Notes: a model not told the origin generated them from the sequence alone. A stretch of 32,618 nt of DNA from Bacillota bacterium (GCA_017626845.1 JAGAHX010000007.1:1-32618); one strand, 5' to 3'; counted from the first letter of the stretch, positions 1 to 8,089 are shown. Program-made: numbers and translations.

Positions 1-189
1 ACGCTTGGAATCATGAAGTTCTATGATTTCCGAAACTGTGCCGAGGTGCCAATCCGCAGGCATTTCGCCGTCAAACGGTTGCATGTCGACAAACCGATCC
101 TTGTAAAGAGCCTGTGCTTGCTGAAGTAAATTCTCGTTTAAATCGGCTTGTTGGAATTTGAAAATTATTCGGTAAAGGGTATCATACAT
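1..189 (-). CDS. hsdS: Type I restriction specificity subunit HsdS, fragment (runs off window edge)
   Basis: The minus strand is open from an ATG at 189 to the window edge (63 codons). It reads QAQALYKDRFVDMQPF and then MPADWHLGTVSEIIELHD. In HsdS proteins this pattern is the end of the conserved spacer helix followed by the start of a target recognition domain, which sets the DNA sequence bound by the type I restriction-modification complex. Only about 23 residues of spacer precede the recognition domain, so no first recognition domain can be encoded upstream. There is no Shine-Dalgarno site in front of the ATG. It points away from hsdR, whereas a working hsdS normally lies in the same direction. 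I infer a silent or inverted hsdS cassette, as in phase-variable type I loci. The part beyond the window is unknown. Confidence 0.7.
   Translation of the reverse strand, partial: MYDTLYRIIFKFQQADLNENLLQQAQALYKDRFVDMQPFDGEMPADWHLGTVSEIIELHDSKR
158..185 (+). promoter_or_regulatory. Putative sigma-A promoter of hsdR
   Basis: TTGAAA at 158-163 and TATCAT at 180-185 are 16 bp apart, each matching the consensus at five of six bases. Transcription would begin near 192, about 34 bp before the hsdR ATG. The promoter lies inside the 5' end of the inverted hsdS fragment, so it would move or be replaced if that segment inverts. This is an inference from sequence only. Confidence 0.45.
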
Positions 190-225
190 AATAGATAATA
201 TTACTTGCAAAAGGAGCGCTTTAAT

Positions 226-3200
226 ATGTCCGGATTCTATACGGAAGCTGACTATGAAAACTCCATCATAGAACTGTTCCAGAATATGGGCTATCGTTAT
301 GTTTACGGACCCGATGTTGAAAGGGATTTTTATAGTCCGCTTTATGACGAAGAACTGAACGTTGCCCTGCACCGGCTGAACCCGACTATGCCGGAGGATG
401 CCATTGCAGATGCACTGTTCAAACTGAAAAACTTTGAAAATGCTGAACTGGTTCAAAAGAATGCCGTTTTCATGGATTATATTCAGCATGGTATTGAAGT
501 GCGCTATTTTGCAAAAGGAGAGGAACGCTCCGGACTTATTTATCTGGTTGATTACAAAAATCCCGACAACAATTCTTTCATCGTTGCCAATCAATGGACG
601 TTTATTGAAAACAGCAATAAACGTCCGGATGTGCTGCTTTTCCTTAATGGACTGCCGGTCGTTCTGATTGAACTTAAGTCTCCCTCCAGAGAAGAAACGG
701 ATGCATCGGAGGCTTATACACAAATACGGAATTATATGCATGAAATTCCGAGCATGTTTATTTATAACTGCATTTGTGTGATGAGCGATCATCTAACCTC
801 AAAGGCTGGGACTATCACTTCCGGAGAGGACCGCTTCATGGAGTGGAAAACTAAGGATGGAAGCTACGAGAACACGCAGTATGCACAGTTTGACACCTTC
901 TTTGAGGGCATCTTTACGAGAGAACGTCTGCTGGACATCATAAAGAACTTCATCTGCTTTTCCAATGAAGGCCTGCAGCAGTTTAAGATCCTTGCCGGAT
1001 ATCACCAGTACTTTGCAGTCAAGAAAGCGGTAGAGTCTACGAAACACGCCACTCAGACCGACGGGAAGGGTGGTGTCTTCTGGCATACGCAAGGCAGTGG
1101 AAAATCTTTGTCTATGGTTTTCTATGCCCATCTTCTGCAGGAAGCTCTGGATAGCCCGACTATTGTGGTACTTACCGATCGAAACGATCTGGACGATCAA
1201 TTGTTTGGACAGTTTGCAAAGTGTAAGAACTTTCTGCGTCAGGATCCGATGCACGCGGAAAGCCGGGAACATTTGAAGTCTCTGCTTGATGGTCGAAAGG
1301 CAAACGGCATCATCTTTACCACAATGCAGAAGTTCGAGGAATCCCACGAACCTCTGTCCGAACGCAGGAATATTGTCGTTATGGCTGACGAAGCGCATCG
1401 CGGTCAGTACGGACTGAAAGAAAAAGTCGATGCCGAGACAGGAAAAATCAAGATCGGCACTGCCAGGGTCATCCGCAACAGCCTGCCGAATGCAACCTAT
1501 ATCGGGTTCACAGGTACGCCGATTTCGATGAAGGACCGCAGCACCCGCGAGGTGTTCGGTGACTATATCGACGTTTACGATATGACGCAGGCTGTAGAGG
1601 ACGGAGCAACCCGTCCGGTATATTATGAAAGCCGCGTTATTAAACTGAAACTGGATGAAACTACGCTGCGCCTGATCGATGCCGAATACGACATTATGGC
1701 GAATAATGCCGATCCTGAAGTTATTGCCAAGAGCAAGCGTGAATTGGGCCAGATGGAGGCCATTCTCGGTAATGAGCAGACTATCGCGTCTCTGGTGGAT
1801 GATATTCTAGATCATTACGAGAACTATCGTGCGAATCTGCTTACCGGCAAGGCGATGATCGTCGCATATTCCCGGGCTATCGCGATGAAGATCTATAACC
1901 GTATCTTGCAGCTCAGACCTTCTTGGACGGAAAAGGTCGCTGTCGTTATGACGGAAAGCAATAAGGATCCGGAAGAGTGGCGTAAGGTTATTGGTAACAA
2001 ACGCCATAAGGATGAGTTGGCCAAGAAATTTAAAGACAACGATAGCCTGCTTAAGATCGCGATCGTTGTGGATATGTGGCTGACCGGATTCGATGTACCG
2101 TCGCTTGCCACGATGTATGTATATAAACCGATGCAGGGGTATAACCTGATGCAGGCGATTGCACGTGTAAACCGCGTTTTTAAAGACAAAGAAGGCGGCT
2201 TGGTCGTCGATTATGTCGGCATCGCAGCAGCGCTCAAAGAAGCGATGAACGACTATACTTCGCGAGACAAGAAGAACTATGGCGATACAGATATTGCACG
2301 GGTTGCGTATCCTAAGTTCTTGGAGAAGCTGTCTGTCTGCCGCGATATTTTCCATGGATACGATTACTCCAGGTTTACTGCCGGCACGGATCTTGAGCGC
2401 TCAAGATCTATCAGCGGTGCAGTCAACTTTATCGTTGCTGTTGATAAAGAGCGTGAACGGGAAGATTTCCTGAAGGAATCGCTTCTGCTTCGTCAGGCAC
2501 TGTCGCTCTGCTCATCTTTGGTCGAGGAAAATTTGCGAATCGAAGCGGCATTCTTTGAATCGGTTCGCGTTCTTGTTATGCGACTTATGAATCAGGGTGA
2601 GGGAAAGAAAATCTCCCTGCCGGAAATGAATGCCAGGATCAACGCGCTTCTCAGCCAAAGCGTAAAGAGCGAAGGTGTCATCAACCTGTTTTCTGATGTA
2701 ACACAGGAGTTCTCGCTGTTTGATCCTAAGTTTCTCGAAGAAATCTCCAAGATGAAGGAGAAAAACCTCGCGGTTGAATTGCTGAAAAAACTGATTGCAG
2801 AACAGGTACAGATCTATCGGCACACTAACGTGGTCAAATCTGAGAAATTCAGCGAGATCATCCAAAGTGCGATGAACCGGTATTTGAACGGTATGCTCAC
2901 AAACGAAGAGGTTATTCAAGAACTTCTTAATCTGGCGAAACAGATTGCAGCGGCGCAGAAAGAAGGGGAGCAACTGGGTCTGACAGCAGATGAACTGGCC
3001 TTTTATGATGCTTTGACAAAACCGCAGGCAATTAAAGACTTTTATGAAAATGAAGAGCTGATCGCCATTACAAAAGAATTGGCAGATACTCTCCGTAAGA
3101 ATCGTACGATCGACTGGCAAAAGCGGGATTCTGCCAGAGCAAAAATGCGGATGATGATAAAGAAACTTCTTAAGAAGCATCGTTATCCTCCGGAAGGCAT

Positions 3201-3636
3201 GGACGATGCCGTTCAGACGGTCATGACACAATGCGAACTTTGGACCGATGAGATGGATATGGGAGATCATAAGGTGGTCCAGTATAACTTCTCAAGAACG
3301 AACAATCTGGTTATGGCGGCTGAGAATGCGGTATCGTATAATAAATATAATGGATTACGGCCTGTTGTCGCCGAAGAAATCATTCGTTTAGCCAAGTCCT
3401 GTGGGCTGAAGAAGGTTGTTTTGTTTGGCTCCAGAGCAAGGGGTGACTATAAAGAAAAAAGCGATATTGATCTGGCAGTTTTGGGTGAAAATGTCTCTTC
3501 CTTCCGCATCCGCATTGAAGAGGAAATCAAAACTTTGCTGCAGTTCGATATTGTAGATTTAGATAAAGCCACCGATCAGGAATTGCTTTCTGCCATCGAA
3601 AGAGAAGGGGTCGTGTTGTATGAAGAAATTCGATAA
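226..3636 (+). CDS. hsdR: Type I restriction endonuclease subunit HsdR with C-terminal MNT-type nucleotidyltransferase domain
   Basis: Motor and nuclease subunit of a type I restriction-modification complex, 1136 aa. The ATG at 226 was chosen because AAAAGGAG lies just upstream; a TTG at 205 is in frame but lies before that site. The N-terminal nuclease has D135 and E149-x-K151 (PD-ExK type). The helicase has Walker A TQGSGKS (288-294), DEAH (388-391), TGTP (429-432) and motif VI AIARVNR (644-650). The usual HsdR C-terminus fades around residue 1015. After a linker, residues about 1045-1136 form a complete minimal nucleotidyltransferase domain with GSRARGD (1068-1074) and DID (1080-1082). Such domains are normally separate MntA antitoxins that AMPylate a HEPN partner. 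The next gene is that HEPN partner and overlaps by 17 bp. GC is lower than in the core genes that follow, suggesting transfer. No hsdM is in view. Confidence 0.93.
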   Translation: MSGFYTEADYENSIIELFQNMGYRYVYGPDVERDFYSPLYDEELNVALHRLNPTMPEDAIADALFKLKNFENAELVQKNAVFMDYIQHGIEVRYFAKGEERSGLIYLVDYKNPDNNSFIVANQWTFIENSNKRPDVLLFLNGLPVVLIELKSPSREETDASEAYTQIRNYMHEIPSMFIYNCICVMSDHLTSKAGTITSGEDRFMEWKTKDGSYENTQYAQFDTFFEGIFTRERLLDIIKNFICFSNEGLQQFKILAGYHQYFAVKKAVESTKHATQTDGKGGVFWHTQGSGKSLSMVFYAHLLQEALDSPTIVVLTDRNDLDDQLFGQFAKCKNFLRQDPMHAESREHLKSLLDGRKANGIIFTTMQKFEESHEPLSERRNIVVMADEAHRGQYGLKEKVDAETGKIKIGTARVIRNSLPNATYIGFTGTPISMKDRSTREVFGDYIDVYDMTQAVEDGATRPVYYESRVIKLKLDETTLRLIDAEYDIMANNADPEVIAKSKRELGQMEAILGNEQTIASLVDDILDHYENYRANLLTGKAMIVAYSRAIAMKIYNRILQLRPSWTEKVAVVMTESNKDPEEWRKVIGNKRHKDELAKKFKDNDSLLKIAIVVDMWLTGFDVPSLATMYVYKPMQGYNLMQAIARVNRVFKDKEGGLVVDYVGIAAALKEAMNDYTSRDKKNYGDTDIARVAYPKFLEKLSVCRDIFHGYDYSRFTAGTDLERSRSISGAVNFIVAVDKEREREDFLKESLLLRQALSLCSSLVEENLRIEAAFFESVRVLVMRLMNQGEGKKISLPEMNARINALLSQSVKSEGVINLFSDVTQEFSLFDPKFLEEISKMKEKNLAVELLKKLIAEQVQIYRHTNVVKSEKFSEIIQSAMNRYLNGMLTNEEVIQELLNLAKQIAAAQKEGEQLGLTADELAFYDALTKPQAIKDFYENEELIAITKELADTLRKNRTIDWQKRDSARAKMRMMIKKLLKKHRYPPEGMDDAVQTVMTQCELWTDEMDMGDHKVVQYNFSRTNNLVMAAENAVSYNKYNGLRPVVAEEIIRLAKSCGLKKVVLFGSRARGDYKEKSDIDLAVLGENVSSFRIRIEEEIKTLLQFDIVDLDKATDQELLSAIEREGVVLYEEIR

Positions 3637-4027
3637 CTATAAAAGCAATCTGTCTGTTCTTTCTATGGCAGGCAACCAGGATCTTTCCAATGATTTTATT
3701 ATCAGCGGAATTATCGATATGTTTAACATCCAGTTTGAATTGGGCTGGAAGGTTTTAAAGGAATTGCTGTTTTATGAAGGAGTTTCTGCTGCGAGCACCG
3801 GATCTCCCCGGCAGATCATCAAAGAAGCATACCGTTTTTATTCTTGCATAGAAGAAGATATCTGGCTGCAGATGCTGGCAGATCGAAATGATAATGCTCA
3901 TATTTACAGTAAAACTGCTGCACGGCGATTGGTCAACCAGATCATCGAAAATTATATTCCCGTCTTTCAAAAGTTAGAAAGCAGCATCGAAAGTCAATAT
4001 GAATCTATCCTTGCAACTTTAGCTTAA
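3620..4027 (+). CDS. HEPN / nucleotidyltransferase substrate-binding protein (HI0074/HepT-like, putative RNase toxin)
   Basis: 135 aa, helical, with the pattern FELGWKVLKELLFYEG...SPRQIIKEA...DIWLQMLADRNDNAHIY that marks the HI0074 family. It carries R89-x4-H94-x-Y96, the RX4HXY motif of HepT-type HEPN toxins. In the characterised HepT-MntA systems this motif is the RNase centre, and its tyrosine is AMPylated by the nucleotidyltransferase antitoxin. The ATG overlaps the end of hsdR by 17 bp, so translation is probably coupled to the HsdR-MNT fusion. Toxin and antitoxin roles are inferred from family membership. The alternative is a non-toxic substrate-binding partner, as first described for HI0073/HI0074. 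The stop codon runs directly into the Shine-Dalgarno site of the next, chromosomal gene. Confidence 0.9.
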   Translation: MKKFDNYKSNLSVLSMAGNQDLSNDFIISGIIDMFNIQFELGWKVLKELLFYEGVSAASTGSPRQIIKEAYRFYSCIEEDIWLQMLADRNDNAHIYSKTAARRLVNQIIENYIPVFQKLESSIESQYESILATLA

Positions 4028-4038
4028 AAGGAGGCACC

Positions 4039-5082
4039 ATGAAACAATGCAAGATCCTTCTGCTGGGATACGGCGTGGCCGGCAAGGCTTTTGCCCGCAT
4101 CCTGCAGCAGACGAAGGAACAGATCCGGGCAGACAAGGGCATCGAGCCCATCGTCGTCGGCATTACGACCGGCAGCCGGGGCAGCCTTTACTGCCCGGAG
4201 GGCATCGATCTGGCGGAAGCCACCCGGCAGCTGGAGGAAGAGGGCCGTTTCGATCCTGCGGGACCCTGCTACAGCGGCGCAGATTCCATGACCGCAGCAG
4301 CGCAGTGGGACTACGACGTGCTGATGGAGCTGACGCCCCTCAACATCATTACCGGAGAACCCGCGACGACCCACATCAAGACCGCGCTGAACCGCGGAAA
4401 GCACGCCATCTCCGCCAACAAAGGCCCTCTGGCCTGGCATTATAAGGAACTGCGGGATCTGGCGAAGGAAAAGGGCTGCTGCTTCTTCTTCGAGACCACG
4501 GTTATGGCGGGGACGCCCACATTCGACATGGCCGACCACTGCCTGCAGTACTGCACGATCGACAAGATCCACGGCATCCTGAACGCCACGACGAACTACA
4601 TCCTCAAGGAGATGGGGAAGGGCGTTCCCTACGACAAGATCCTGAAAGCCGGCAGAGAACAGGGCTTCCTGGAAGCGGATCCGTCCATGGATACGGAGGG
4701 CTGGGATGCCGCAGCGAAACTGACGGTCCTTATGAACGTGCTCATGGATGCGGATGTGACCCCGGACAAGGTGGACCGGGTGGGGATCTCCGGGATTACG
4801 GCGGCGGATATCGAAGCGGCGAAGCAGGAGGGCAAGGTCATCAAGCTGCTCTGCAAGGGCGAAAAAGCTGCAGACGGAACCATTACGGCCAGCGTTAAGC
4901 CTGCCCGGATCCCGGCAGACGATGTCTTTGCAGGCGAAGATCTGGTCGCGGTCGTGTCTTTAAACACCGATCTGATGGGCAAACTCACCCTCATTCAATA
5001 TGGTCTGGAGACCACCCAGACCGGCTACGGCGTCTTTATCGACCTGTGCCGGGTGCTGGACCGGATGATGGTGCAAGGATAA
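4039..5082 (+). CDS. hom: Homoserine dehydrogenase, short form without ACT domain
   Basis: NAD(P)-dependent oxidoreductase interconverting aspartate semialdehyde and homoserine in threonine/methionine metabolism, 347 aa. The Rossmann glycine motif G10-Y-G12-V-A-G15 is at the N-terminus. Family signatures follow: SANKGPLA with K128, ETTVMAGTP, GILNATTNYIL, and EADPSMDTEGWDAAAK ending in the catalytic-type K227. The protein stops after the catalytic domain, so the ACT regulatory domain of longer Hom proteins is absent and threonine feedback through it is not expected. A strong AAGGAGG lies directly after the HEPN stop codon, 11 bp before the ATG, with no promoter or terminator between them. It may be read from the restriction island. 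GC content jumps up exactly here. Confidence 0.88.
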   Translation: MKQCKILLLGYGVAGKAFARILQQTKEQIRADKGIEPIVVGITTGSRGSLYCPEGIDLAEATRQLEEEGRFDPAGPCYSGADSMTAAAQWDYDVLMELTPLNIITGEPATTHIKTALNRGKHAISANKGPLAWHYKELRDLAKEKGCCFFFETTVMAGTPTFDMADHCLQYCTIDKIHGILNATTNYILKEMGKGVPYDKILKAGREQGFLEADPSMDTEGWDAAAKLTVLMNVLMDADVTPDKVDRVGISGITAADIEAAKQEGKVIKLLCKGEKAADGTITASVKPARIPADDVFAGEDLVAVVSLNTDLMGKLTLIQYGLETTQTGYGVFIDLCRVLDRMMVQG

Positions 5083-5096
5083 CGGCTATTCTCTTT

Positions 5097-5105
5097 TGTT
5101 AACAT
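5097..5105 (+). promoter_or_regulatory. Possible extended -10 promoter before the aminotransferase
   Basis: TGTTAACAT is an extended -10 (TGn plus TAACAT) about 23 bp before the aminotransferase ATG. No convincing -35 is seen 16-18 bp upstream. The same TAACAT hexamer occurs in the ylxM promoter. This is weak evidence. Confidence 0.3.
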
Positions 5106-5127
5106 AATTTATTGGAGGTAAACAGTT

Positions 5128-6273
5128 ATGAAAATGGCATGGTTCGGCGTTGAGGAATGGCTCAACCCCATGGATTCCAAGGCAAAGGTCAATCTGGGCT
5201 CTTCCTGCGTCAGTGCGATCAAACTGAACGAGCTGTTCGATCTGATCGGAGAGGACGAAGACAAATTCCTGCAGGAGTTTAAGTATCAGAGCCTGCATTA
5301 TCATTTCGGCGATGCCACCGGTTCTCCCCGGGTCAAAGCCGGCGTCTGCCACCTGTATCCCAACGGCAATGTAAAGCCGGAGCAGGTGATGATGACCATC
5401 GGAGGCTCCCACGCCAACGATCTGGTGGAGATGGGCCTGATGGAATACGGCGAGAACTGCGTCATCATCAAGCCGTCCTATCAGCAGCACTACGATATCC
5501 CCAAGTCCGTCAACATGGAGACCCGCATCGTCAACCTGGATCTGGACAACGGCGCCAAGCTGGATATGGCTGCCCTGGATGCGGCCTGCGATAAAAACAC
5601 GAAGATGATCGCGTTCACCAACCCCAACAACCCCATCGGCAACGTCCTGACCGACGAGGAACTGGGCCAGATCGTCGAGATCGCCAAGAAGAACGACGCC
5701 TGGATCCTGTGCGACGAAATGTACAGAGGCATGCAGTCCGACACTCAGACGTCCATCCTGGACTACGGTTACGACAAGGCGATCTCCATCTCCTCCACGT
5801 CCAAGATGTTCTCCTCCGCAGGCCTGCGCGTAGGCTGGATCGTCTGCAAGGATCCGGAGATGTACGAAGTCTTTAAGACCCGCAGGTCCTACAATTCCAT
5901 CTGCTGCGGCATCATCGACGAGATCATCGCCTCCATCGAGTTCGAGAACTACGAGAAGATGTGGGCACGCATGCGCTCCATCCTGTGCCCGAACAAGGCC
6001 ATCGTCAAGGAATGGGCGGACAAAGAACCGCATCTGGAGCTGATCGGCGATCCCTGGGGCACCACCTGCCTCATCCGCTACGACTACGATGTAGACTCCG
6101 AGACCCTGGCCAAGGACGCCATGGAAGACGAGAGAAAGATCCTGTTCGTGCCCGGCGACTACTTCGACATTCCGAAGACCATCCGCGTCGGCTACGGCGC
6201 TTTCCGCGATCCCGAAGTGCTGAAGGCAGGCCTGGCGCAGTTCTCCGATTACCTGAAGAAGTGGGAGAAGTAA
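5128..6273 (+). CDS. PLP-dependent aminotransferase, class I/II fold, substrate unknown
   Basis: Fold type I aminotransferase, 381 aa. Cofactor-binding residues are recognisable: NPNNP (165-169), the aspartate of LCDEMYRG (D196) and its tyrosine (Y199), and the Schiff-base lysine K226 in SSTSKMFSSAGLRVGW. The C-terminal arginine of TIRVGYG should bind the substrate carboxylate. The N-terminal FGVEEWLNPM and YHFGDATGSP segments match a clostridial subgroup of class I/II enzymes rather than aspartate or histidinol-phosphate aminotransferases. GGAGG precedes the ATG. It lies 45 bp after hom and may share its transcript, hinting at amino acid metabolism, but the sequence does not show which amino acid. 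A strong terminator follows. Confidence 0.85.
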   Translation: MKMAWFGVEEWLNPMDSKAKVNLGSSCVSAIKLNELFDLIGEDEDKFLQEFKYQSLHYHFGDATGSPRVKAGVCHLYPNGNVKPEQVMMTIGGSHANDLVEMGLMEYGENCVIIKPSYQQHYDIPKSVNMETRIVNLDLDNGAKLDMAALDAACDKNTKMIAFTNPNNPIGNVLTDEELGQIVEIAKKNDAWILCDEMYRGMQSDTQTSILDYGYDKAISISSTSKMFSSAGLRVGWIVCKDPEMYEVFKTRRSYNSICCGIIDEIIASIEFENYEKMWARMRSILCPNKAIVKEWADKEPHLELIGDPWGTTCLIRYDYDVDSETLAKDAMEDERKILFVPGDYFDIPKTIRVGYGAFRDPEVLKAGLAQFSDYLKKWEK

Positions 6274-6294
6274 GCATATAAAAGAATTTCTTTT

Positions 6295-6327
6295 GGCTGT
6301 CAAGTTTTTCGCTTGACAGCCATTTTT
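6295..6327 (+). terminator. Rho-independent terminator after the aminotransferase
   Basis: GGCTGTCAAG (6295-6304) and CTTGACAGCC (6312-6321) form a perfect 10-bp stem with a 7-nt loop, followed by ATTTTTG. It ends the hom-aminotransferase unit. Its descending arm also carries the -35 box of the next promoter. Confidence 0.85.
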
Positions 6328-6341
6328 GTTTATGCTAACAT
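6313..6341 (+). promoter_or_regulatory. Sigma-A promoter of the ylxM-ffh operon, embedded in the terminator arm
   Basis: A perfect TTGACA (6313-6318) lies 17 bp from TAACAT (6336-6341), which has a TG dinucleotide upstream (extended -10). Transcription is predicted near 6348, only about 3 nt before the ylxM ATG at 6351, so the transcript may be leaderless. Confidence 0.65.
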
Positions 6342-6350
6342 CTTCAAGGT

Positions 6351-6719
6351 ATGAAGAGCAGTCTGGACAATTTGGTGGAGATCAGCATGCTGATGGACTT
6401 CTACGGCGCGCTGCTTTCCGAGCGTCAGCAGCAGATCGTAACGCTGTACCACGAGGAGAACTGCAGTCTGCAGGAGATCTCCGAAGAACTGGGCGTTTCC
6501 CGGCAGGGCGTGCACGAAGCGCTCAAAAAAGCCGAGAAGTCGCTGCGCGATTACGAAGCGAAACTCGGACTCGTCGTAAGATTCCAGTCGCAGGAGCAGG
6601 TGCTGCACAGCGCCCGGGAATCCGTAAACGCTCTGCTGGCGGACTGCGGCGATCCCAAGGTCCGGCAGGGGCTGCTCGCGCTGAAGAACGATATCGATTC
6701 CATCGAGGAACAAGTATAA
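6351..6719 (+). CDS. ylxM: YlxM-family helix-turn-helix protein of the SRP operon
   Basis: 122 aa. YlxM (p13) proteins are small DNA-binding-like proteins encoded next to ffh and associated with the signal recognition particle pathway. The helix-turn-helix is clear: ERQQQIVTLYHEENCSLQEI followed by SRQGVHEALKKAEKSL, resembling sigma-70 region 4. The start at 6351 keeps the conserved first helix (LVEISMLMDFYG), but there is no spaced Shine-Dalgarno site and the predicted transcript begins almost at the ATG. A second in-frame ATG at 6387 has GGTGGAG upstream but would cut into the conserved helix. The stop is two bases before the ffh ATG. Confidence 0.88.
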   Translation: MKSSLDNLVEISMLMDFYGALLSERQQQIVTLYHEENCSLQEISEELGVSRQGVHEALKKAEKSLRDYEAKLGLVVRFQSQEQVLHSARESVNALLADCGDPKVRQGLLALKNDIDSIEEQV

Positions 6720-6721
6720 AC

Positions 6722-8059
6722 ATGGCTTTTGAAAGTCTTTCGGAAAAATTAAGCGGCATCTTCAAGAAGCTGCGCGGCAAGGGCGTTCTCACAGAGGCGG
6801 ACATCAACGAAGCGATGCGGGAAGTCAAGCTGGCGCTGCTGGAAGCGGACGTCAACTATAAAGTCGTCAAGGAATTCGTCGCCGACGTCAAGGAAAAGGC
6901 GTTGGGCGAGGAAGTCCTGAAGAGCCTCACCCCGGGCCAGCAGGTCGTCAAGATCGTCAACGACGAACTGGTAGCCCTGATGGGCGGCGGCAGCAGCAAG
7001 CTCACGTATTCCCCCAGCGGTTTCACCACCATCCTGATGGTGGGTCTGCAGGGTACCGGTAAGACCACGACCTGCGCGAAGCTGGCGGCTTACCTGAAGA
7101 AGCAGGGCAAGCACCCCATGCTGGCAGCCTGCGACGTGCAGCGTCCCGCAGCCATCGATCAGCTGGAAGTGGTGGGCGGACAGGTGGATGTTCCCGTGTT
7201 CTGTGACCGCGAGAGCAAAGATCCGGCGGATATCGCGCTGCGCGCCAGAAAAGAGGCGGAGCGCAAGGGTCTGGACATGCTCATCGTGGATACGGCAGGC
7301 CGTCTCCACGTGGACGAAGCCCTCATGGAAGAGCTGAAAGAGGTCAAGAAGGCCGTTAAGCCCCACGAGATCCTGCTGGTGGTGGACGCCATGACCGGTC
7401 AGGACGCCGTTACGGCGGCGGAAGCCTTCCACGAAGCCATGGGCATCGACGGTATCGTCATGACGAAGCTGGACGGCGATACCCGAGGCGGTGCGGCGCT
7501 CTCCGTCAAGAGCGTAACGGGACGTCCCATCAAGTTCATCGGTATGGGCGAAAAGCTCGACGCGCTGGAACCGTTCTATCCGGACCGCATGGCCAGCCGC
7601 ATCCTGGGGATGGGCGACGTCATGTCCCTCATCGAGAAGGCTCAGGAAGCCGTGGACGAAGAGAAGGCGGCGGAGCTGGAAAAGCGTCTGGCGAAGAATC
7701 AGTTCACCCTGGAGGATTTCCTGGACCAGATCGGACAGATCAAGGGCATGGGCGGTCTGGGCAAGGTGCTCAACATGCTGCCCGGCGTACAGGGCAAGGT
7801 GAGCGAAGACGACATGGATGCCGGCGAAAAGGAATTCCGTTCCATGGAAGCGATCATCCAGTCCATGACCCCGGAAGAACGCAAAAAGCCGGACCTGCTG
7901 AACGCATCCCGCAGAAAGCGCATCGCAGCCGGTGCGGGGGTCACCGTGGCGAAGGTCAACCAGCTCATCAAGAAATACGAAGACACCAAGAAGCTGATGA
8001 AGCAGCTCAACAACGGTAAACTCGGCAAGAGATTCGGAAGAAGATTTCCCGGATTTTAA
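6722..8059 (+). CDS. ffh: Signal recognition particle protein Ffh
   Basis: SRP54-type GTPase that binds 4.5S/6S-type SRP RNA and directs ribosomes making membrane proteins to FtsY, 445 aa. The N domain is followed by the G domain with P-loop GLQGTGKTT (108-116), DTAGRLH, and TKLDGDTRGG. A methionine-rich M domain follows, with the conserved GMGGLGKVLNMLPG stretch and the RNA-binding SRRKRIAAGAG region. The frame stays open upstream, but the ATG at 6722 gives the standard MAFESLSEKL N-terminus and has GAGGAA in front within ylxM. The C-terminus ends in a short basic tail. Position after ylxM and before rpsP is typical of Bacillota. Confidence 0.97.
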   Translation: MAFESLSEKLSGIFKKLRGKGVLTEADINEAMREVKLALLEADVNYKVVKEFVADVKEKALGEEVLKSLTPGQQVVKIVNDELVALMGGGSSKLTYSPSGFTTILMVGLQGTGKTTTCAKLAAYLKKQGKHPMLAACDVQRPAAIDQLEVVGGQVDVPVFCDRESKDPADIALRARKEAERKGLDMLIVDTAGRLHVDEALMEELKEVKKAVKPHEILLVVDAMTGQDAVTAAEAFHEAMGIDGIVMTKLDGDTRGGAALSVKSVTGRPIKFIGMGEKLDALEPFYPDRMASRILGMGDVMSLIEKAQEAVDEEKAAELEKRLAKNQFTLEDFLDQIGQIKGMGGLGKVLNMLPGVQGKVSEDDMDAGEKEFRSMEAIIQSMTPEERKKPDLLNASRRKRIAAGAGVTVAKVNQLIKKYEDTKKLMKQLNNGKLGKRFGRRFPGF

Positions 8060-8089
8060 GGCATAAATCAGTTTAGATCGATCGATATC

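Noticed and set aside
205-225. TTG start for hsdR seven codons upstream
   Set aside because: The AAAAGGAG site lies between this TTG and the ATG at 226 with proper spacing for the ATG only.
6326-6721. Upstream extension of the ffh frame
   Set aside because: The extension overlaps ylxM in another frame, has arginine-rich shadow composition and lacks Ffh similarity; MAFESLSEKL at 6722 is the standard start.
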